Shown here: in pieces, positions 6,296 to 8,493 of the stretch
How positions within the stretch are numbered: position 1 is the first letter of the stretch
How the letters are laid out: every line of letters begins with the position of its first letter
Assembly: GCA_050740975.1 (NCBI GenBank)
Contig: JBOIEE010000047.1
Coordinates: forward strand, 1-8,493
From: JBOHHR01 sp050740975
GTDB lineage: Bacteria > Pseudomonadota > Gammaproteobacteria > JBOHHR01
Direction: 5' to 3'
DNA length: 8,493 bases
Program-made: the position numbers and the translations under genes
Notes under the pieces: generated by a model
Database searches by the model: none
The model's input: only the letters and a program-made list of their open reading frames with translations
Told to the model about the DNA's origin: nothing

Positions 6296-7273
6296 ATGAG
6301 CACGAAGGCTCCAGCCATAGAGTTTCCCTCGGAAAACCCCGAGGAAGTCCAGCCAAGCGAGCTCAGCGGCATCTGGCTCCGATTTCACCTGGTTGCTGTT
6401 ACCCCGCTCGAATTGAGCGCCTATAAAGGCTCTACCTTCCACGGAGCATTCGGCTGGGCACTACGCCGGCTGTATCGGCCACTCTTCGATCTGCTCTACG
6501 AGCCCGCCTCAACGATGCTACCGATCGGCGCAAGCAGGCAGATGGCCCTGCCCAAACCCTTCGTCCTCGTGCCCCCGCTGGAGACCCAATGCCAGTACCC
6601 GTCCGGCAGCAGGCTATCTTGTGATCTCTTGTTGATCGGCCCGGCCTGCTACAGCCTGACGGCGTGCTTGTGCGCCTTCGAACATCTCGGCCAGCAGGGT
6701 CTGGGGCCGCAGCGAGGGCGGTTCGAGCTTCAGCGCGTGGAGCGGCTGGTCCCCGGCGGGACGCCGTGTCTCCTGCTGGAGCAAGGCCGATCCACGGTCA
6801 TGCATCCCGGCCCCCCGACCACCGCACAGGAAGTGATCCGTGGGTGGGAGGATAGAAAAGTAAACAAGCTGACCTTGACCTTCGATACCCGCCTTCGCCT
6901 CAAGAAAGACAACTGGCTGCTCCGCACTTGCCCGGAGTTTACGACCTTTCTCGAACGCGTGATCGCGCGGATAAACCTTCTGACCGGGGCCTATCACGGC
7001 GCAGCCATGCTCGATCACGATGCTAAACAAGCGCTGCTGGAACCAGCAAAGCATGTGAGCGTGCGCTCGCACGATCTGGTCTGGGATGACTGGGCGCGCT
7101 ACTCGGGCCGCCAGAAGGAATGGATGCAGTTTGGCGGGCTGCTGGGTTCCGTGACCTACGAAGGCGATCTAAGCCCGTTCATGCCGTGGCTCGCCCTGGG
7201 AGAGTGGCTGCACGTGGGCGGGAAGACCAGTTTTGGGTTGGGGAGGCACAAGATGACATGCGTATCGGAGTAA
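6296..7273 (+). CDS. cas6: Cas6-family CRISPR RNA-processing endoribonuclease
   Basis: A 325-aa RAMP-superfamily protein. Cas6 enzymes cut precursor CRISPR RNA within each repeat, without metal, to give guide RNAs for type I and III effectors. The N-terminal half has the first ferredoxin-like segment, LSAYKGSTFHGAFGWALRRL at about 40-59. GLGPQRGRFELQRV lies at about 135-148 and LTFDTRLRLKKDN at about 193-205. The C-terminal half has GGLLGSVTYEGDLSPF at about 280-295 and the glycine-rich RAMP loop LGEWLHVGGKTSFGLGRH at about 301-318, typical of the Pfam CRISPR_Cas6 C-terminal family. His49 (FHG) is a possible catalytic residue; this is inference because Cas6 active sites vary. The gene looks complete and ends soon after the glycine loop. 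There is no clear ribosome site before the ATG, and no in-frame ATG lies close upstream. No other cas gene or repeat array is visible, so it is either isolated or at the edge of a locus beyond the window. The next genes are hicB and hicA. Confidence 0.88.
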   Translation: MSTKAPAIEFPSENPEEVQPSELSGIWLRFHLVAVTPLELSAYKGSTFHGAFGWALRRLYRPLFDLLYEPASTMLPIGASRQMALPKPFVLVPPLETQCQYPSGSRLSCDLLLIGPACYSLTACLCAFEHLGQQGLGPQRGRFELQRVERLVPGGTPCLLLEQGRSTVMHPGPPTTAQEVIRGWEDRKVNKLTLTFDTRLRLKKDNWLLRTCPEFTTFLERVIARINLLTGAYHGAAMLDHDAKQALLEPAKHVSVRSHDLVWDDWARYSGRQKEWMQFGGLLGSVTYEGDLSPFMPWLALGEWLHVGGKTSFGLGRHKMTCVSE

Positions 7274-7584
7274 GGCAGTGTCTAACATCGAGAATTTCCT
7301 GGCACATGCGGGATCGTTTTCGCGATCTTCACCAGTTTCGACTCCGCAAATCGTCGTCAGTCGACAAGAATTCGGCCGACCGTCATTCCGTACACGGATT
7401 GTACGGAATCCAGGCACAAGGACGAATTACAGTGTCGGCCACGGCAACCGGATTTCGGTTTCCTAGCCGCAATGACGCTTGGGAAACGCATTTGGTACCG
7501 AATCTATCCTACATTATCGAATTGACTGACTAATAGGAGCGTTAAGTTCAAAGACAAATGCGTTGAGCCAGAGGAGAAAATGCA
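7274..7584 (+). other. Intergenic region between cas6 and hicB
   Basis: No gene is supported in these 311 nt. It holds a small hairpin GATCG/CGATC (7312-7327), the 18-nt segment CCGCAAATCGTCGTCAGT (7344-7361) that recurs with two changes at 8184-8201, and a paired palindromic element (about 7380-7478). A TTGACT (7522-7527) could be a -35 for hicBA but lacks a convincing -10. The last 45 nt before hicB resemble the sequence before the second hicB (GTTAA at 7541 and 8230, then a purine-rich ribosome site). Confidence 0.6.
7380..7478. repeat. Paired inverted palindromes, REPIN/MITE-like element
   Basis: The left unit begins CCGTCATT and has a perfect 9-bp stem ATTCCGTAC (7385-7393) / GTACGGAAT (7401-7409) with a 7-nt loop, followed by CCAGG. 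The right unit is in opposite orientation: GGATTTCGG (7450-7458), loop, then CCGCAATGACG (7467-7477), with a 7-bp stem and one mismatch. The outer ends CGTCATT (7381-7387) and AATGACG (7471-7477) are exact inverted repeats. Two facing palindromes about 100 nt across are the structure of REP doublets, which are moved by enzymes encoded elsewhere. The element contains no gene. Confidence 0.6.
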
Positions 7585-7800
7585 ATGATTTTTCACGTCA
7601 CCCTTGAACAGGCCGAAGACGGATGGATAGTTGCCGAATGTCCAGCCTTGCCGGGTTGCATATCCCAAGGCAAAGACGAACAGGAAGCCTTGCAAAATAT
7701 CAAGGAAGCCATCACTGCCTGGCTCTGGGCGGAAGATCAGAAGGCCATCTCGCGCCTCCCAGAGCAACCAGAACGCAAGGCCGTGGTCGTGGCCCTCTAA
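7585..7800 (+). CDS. hicB: HicB-family antitoxin
   Basis: A 71-aa protein with the HicB partial-RNase-H fold signature: an N-terminal strand MIFHVTLEQAEDGWIVAECP, then ALPGCISQGKDEQEALQNIK at about 21-40 and helix EAITAWLWAED at about 41-51. HicB binds and neutralises the HicA toxin and usually represses the operon. This short form ends soon after the core domain, with no evident helix-turn-helix or ribbon-helix-helix extension, so any repression may need another partner. A good ribosome site, GAGGAG (7571-7576), lies 8 nt before the ATG. The antitoxin gene comes first, with hicA 3 nt behind its stop. Confidence 0.93.
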   Translation: MIFHVTLEQAEDGWIVAECPALPGCISQGKDEQEALQNIKEAITAWLWAEDQKAISRLPEQPERKAVVVAL

Positions 7801-7803
7801 GAG

Positions 7804-8025
7804 ATGGGGAAGCTTGGTAATATCTCGGGCAAAGATGCGGTAAAGGTTTTTGGGAAAGCCGGCTGGGAAATAATCGGACAGGTCGGAAGCCACGTGGTAA
7901 TGACGAAGCCCCGCGTTAGAGTCAATCTGTCGATACCTCAGCATAAGGAATTATCCGTCGGCACGTTGCGAGCCTTAATCCGGAATGCCGGTTTGAGCGT
8001 CGATGAATTCCTGGAACTGCTGTAA
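7804..8025 (+). CDS. hicA: HicA-family mRNA interferase toxin
   Basis: A 73-aa protein with a double-stranded-RNA-binding-like fold. HicA cuts mRNA and tmRNA and arrests growth when HicB is lost. It shows the family pattern: N-terminal GKDAVKVFGKAGWEIIGQ at about 9-26, the catalytic-His motif GSHVVM with His30, IPQHKELSVGTLRALIRNAG at about 49-68, and the closing helix LSVDEFLELL. All expected parts are present, so it is likely active. The start lies 3 nt after the hicB stop with only a weak ribosome site inside the end of hicB, so translation is probably coupled and toxin made after antitoxin. The usual partner is the HicB immediately upstream. Confidence 0.93.
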   Translation: MGKLGNISGKDAVKVFGKAGWEIIGQVGSHVVMTKPRVRVNLSIPQHKELSVGTLRALIRNAGLSVDEFLELL

Positions 8026-8035
8026 TGCAAACCGA

Positions 8036-8178
8036 TGGATTGTTTCAGTAGGCGCTATCCTATTTGGATATCAAAAGGTGCATTACGGCCATTCCTTTAC
8101 CCGCTGGGGGAGTGGCTGCATGTGGGCGGGAAGACGAGTTTTGGGTTGGGGCGGTATCGGATTTTCCTGGAGGAAGAT
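8036..8178 (+). pseudogene. Relic of the 3' end of a second cas6
   Basis: In one frame, positions 8077-8178 encode GALRPFLYP followed by LGEWLHVGGKTSFGLGRYRI and FLEED, matching the C-terminal RAMP loop of the intact cas6. Positions 8104-8154 match 7196-7246 at 47 of 51 nt. Just upstream, in another frame, 8036-8077 encodes RWIVSVGAILFGYQK, which resembles the preceding Cas6 segment (KEWMQFGGLLGSVTY), so a frameshift lies near 8077. Nothing like the first 270 Cas6 residues is present, and hicA ends only 10 nt before. Relative to the intact gene it lacks two residues before LGEW and has a different C-terminus, so it may come from a diverged paralogue rather than a recent copy. Not expected to be functional. 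Confidence 0.75.
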
Positions 8179-8183
8179 TACAG

Positions 8184-8201
8184 CCGCAAATCATCATCAG
8201 T
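8184..8201 (+). repeat. Second copy of cas6-downstream sequence
   Basis: CCGCAAATCATCATCAGT matches 7344-7361 at 16 of 18 nt. Both copies lie downstream of a cas6 glycine-loop coding sequence and upstream of a hicB gene, which supports a common origin of the two blocks. The spacing differs: the first block has 68 nt more between the loop and this segment. Confidence 0.55.
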
Positions 8202-8269
8202 TAACGATAAAACCGTGAGACGGGGTATTGTTAAATCGAAATTAGATTCGTGACCGGAGGTGAATGTCG

Positions 8270-8493
8270 ATGGCACGCTTTCTTGTTTACCTGGAGCCTG
8301 CGGAAGAAGGTGGTTATATAGTCTCGGCGCCAGCACTGCCTGGCTGCGTTACACAAGGAGACACGAAGGAGGAGGCGCTGGCGATGGTACAAGATGCCAT
8401 TCGTGGCTACATGCTCAGTTTGAGTAAGCATGGTGAATCGTTGCCTTCCGGCCATGAGGCGGGCGAGTTCGAGGTTGTTGAAATTGAAACGGC
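8270..8493 (+). CDS. Second HicB-family antitoxin, 3' end outside window
   Basis: An open frame of 74 codons runs to the window end with no stop. It starts MARFLVYLEPAEEGGYIVSA, followed by PALPGCVTQGDTKEEALAMV and DAIRGYMLSLSKHGESLP, the same HicB signature as the gene at 7585. The two proteins align over their whole visible length but clearly differ (roughly 40% by eye), so they are paralogues or separate acquisitions rather than a fresh copy. Ribosome site GGAGG (8256-8260) lies 9 nt before the ATG at 8270; the ATG at 8264, only 3 nt away, is a poorer choice. A hicA partner would be expected just downstream but cannot be seen. Confidence 0.9.
   Translation, partial: MARFLVYLEPAEEGGYIVSAPALPGCVTQGDTKEEALAMVQDAIRGYMLSLSKHGESLPSGHEAGEFEVVEIET

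Noticed and set aside
6018..6442. Overlapping short minus-strand frames upstream of cas6
   Set aside because: They cross the cas6 start and the promoter candidate, have no good ribosome site and look like no known family.
7120..7533. 137-codon plus-strand frame overlapping the cas6 end
   Set aside because: It covers the cas6 C-terminus out of frame and then runs through the palindromic element; no domain is visible.
8231..8455. Minus-strand 74-codon frame
   Set aside because: It is antisense to the second hicB, which has a clear family signature and ribosome site.

Overview
The window looks like chromosomal DNA of a bacterium, most likely a gammaproteobacterium. The groEL fragment is close to E. 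coli GroEL except in its tail. The lysine/peptidoglycan genes use the succinylase (DapD/DapC) branch, and palindromic repeats of the CGTCATT...AATCC type, common in proteobacteria, are present. The genus cannot be named from this sequence.

Layout. (1) Positions 1-554 (+) hold the 3' third of groEL, followed by a perfect-stem terminator (568-600). (2) A convergent minus-strand block follows, transcribed in the order dapC (5892-4690), dapD (4669-3839), ddl (3710-2598) and an asparagine-synthetase-like gene (2590-755). Most of its gaps are very short (20, 128 and 7 nt), so it is probably one transcription unit for cell-wall precursors: DapD and DapC make N-succinyl-LL-diaminopimelate and Ddl makes the D-Ala-D-Ala end of the stem peptide. 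The last gene keeps its ATP-using synthetase half but has lost the catalytic N-terminal Cys of the glutaminase half. (3) A 403-nt divergent intergenic region (5893-6295) carries a palindromic repeat and a good sigma70-like promoter facing right. (4) A plus-strand accessory region then holds a complete cas6 (6296-7273), a paired palindromic repeat element (about 7380-7478), a hicB-hicA toxin-antitoxin pair (7585-8025), a frameshifted relic of the 3' end of a second cas6 (about 8036-8178), and a second hicB antitoxin gene that runs off the window end (8270 onward).

The most notable points are the repeated arrangement of cas6 3' end, spacer and hicB, with no CRISPR array or other cas gene visible, and the asparagine-synthetase homologue without its glutaminase nucleophile at the end of a diaminopimelate/D-Ala-D-Ala operon. 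No CRISPR array, rRNA, tRNA, transposase or complete insertion sequence was seen.
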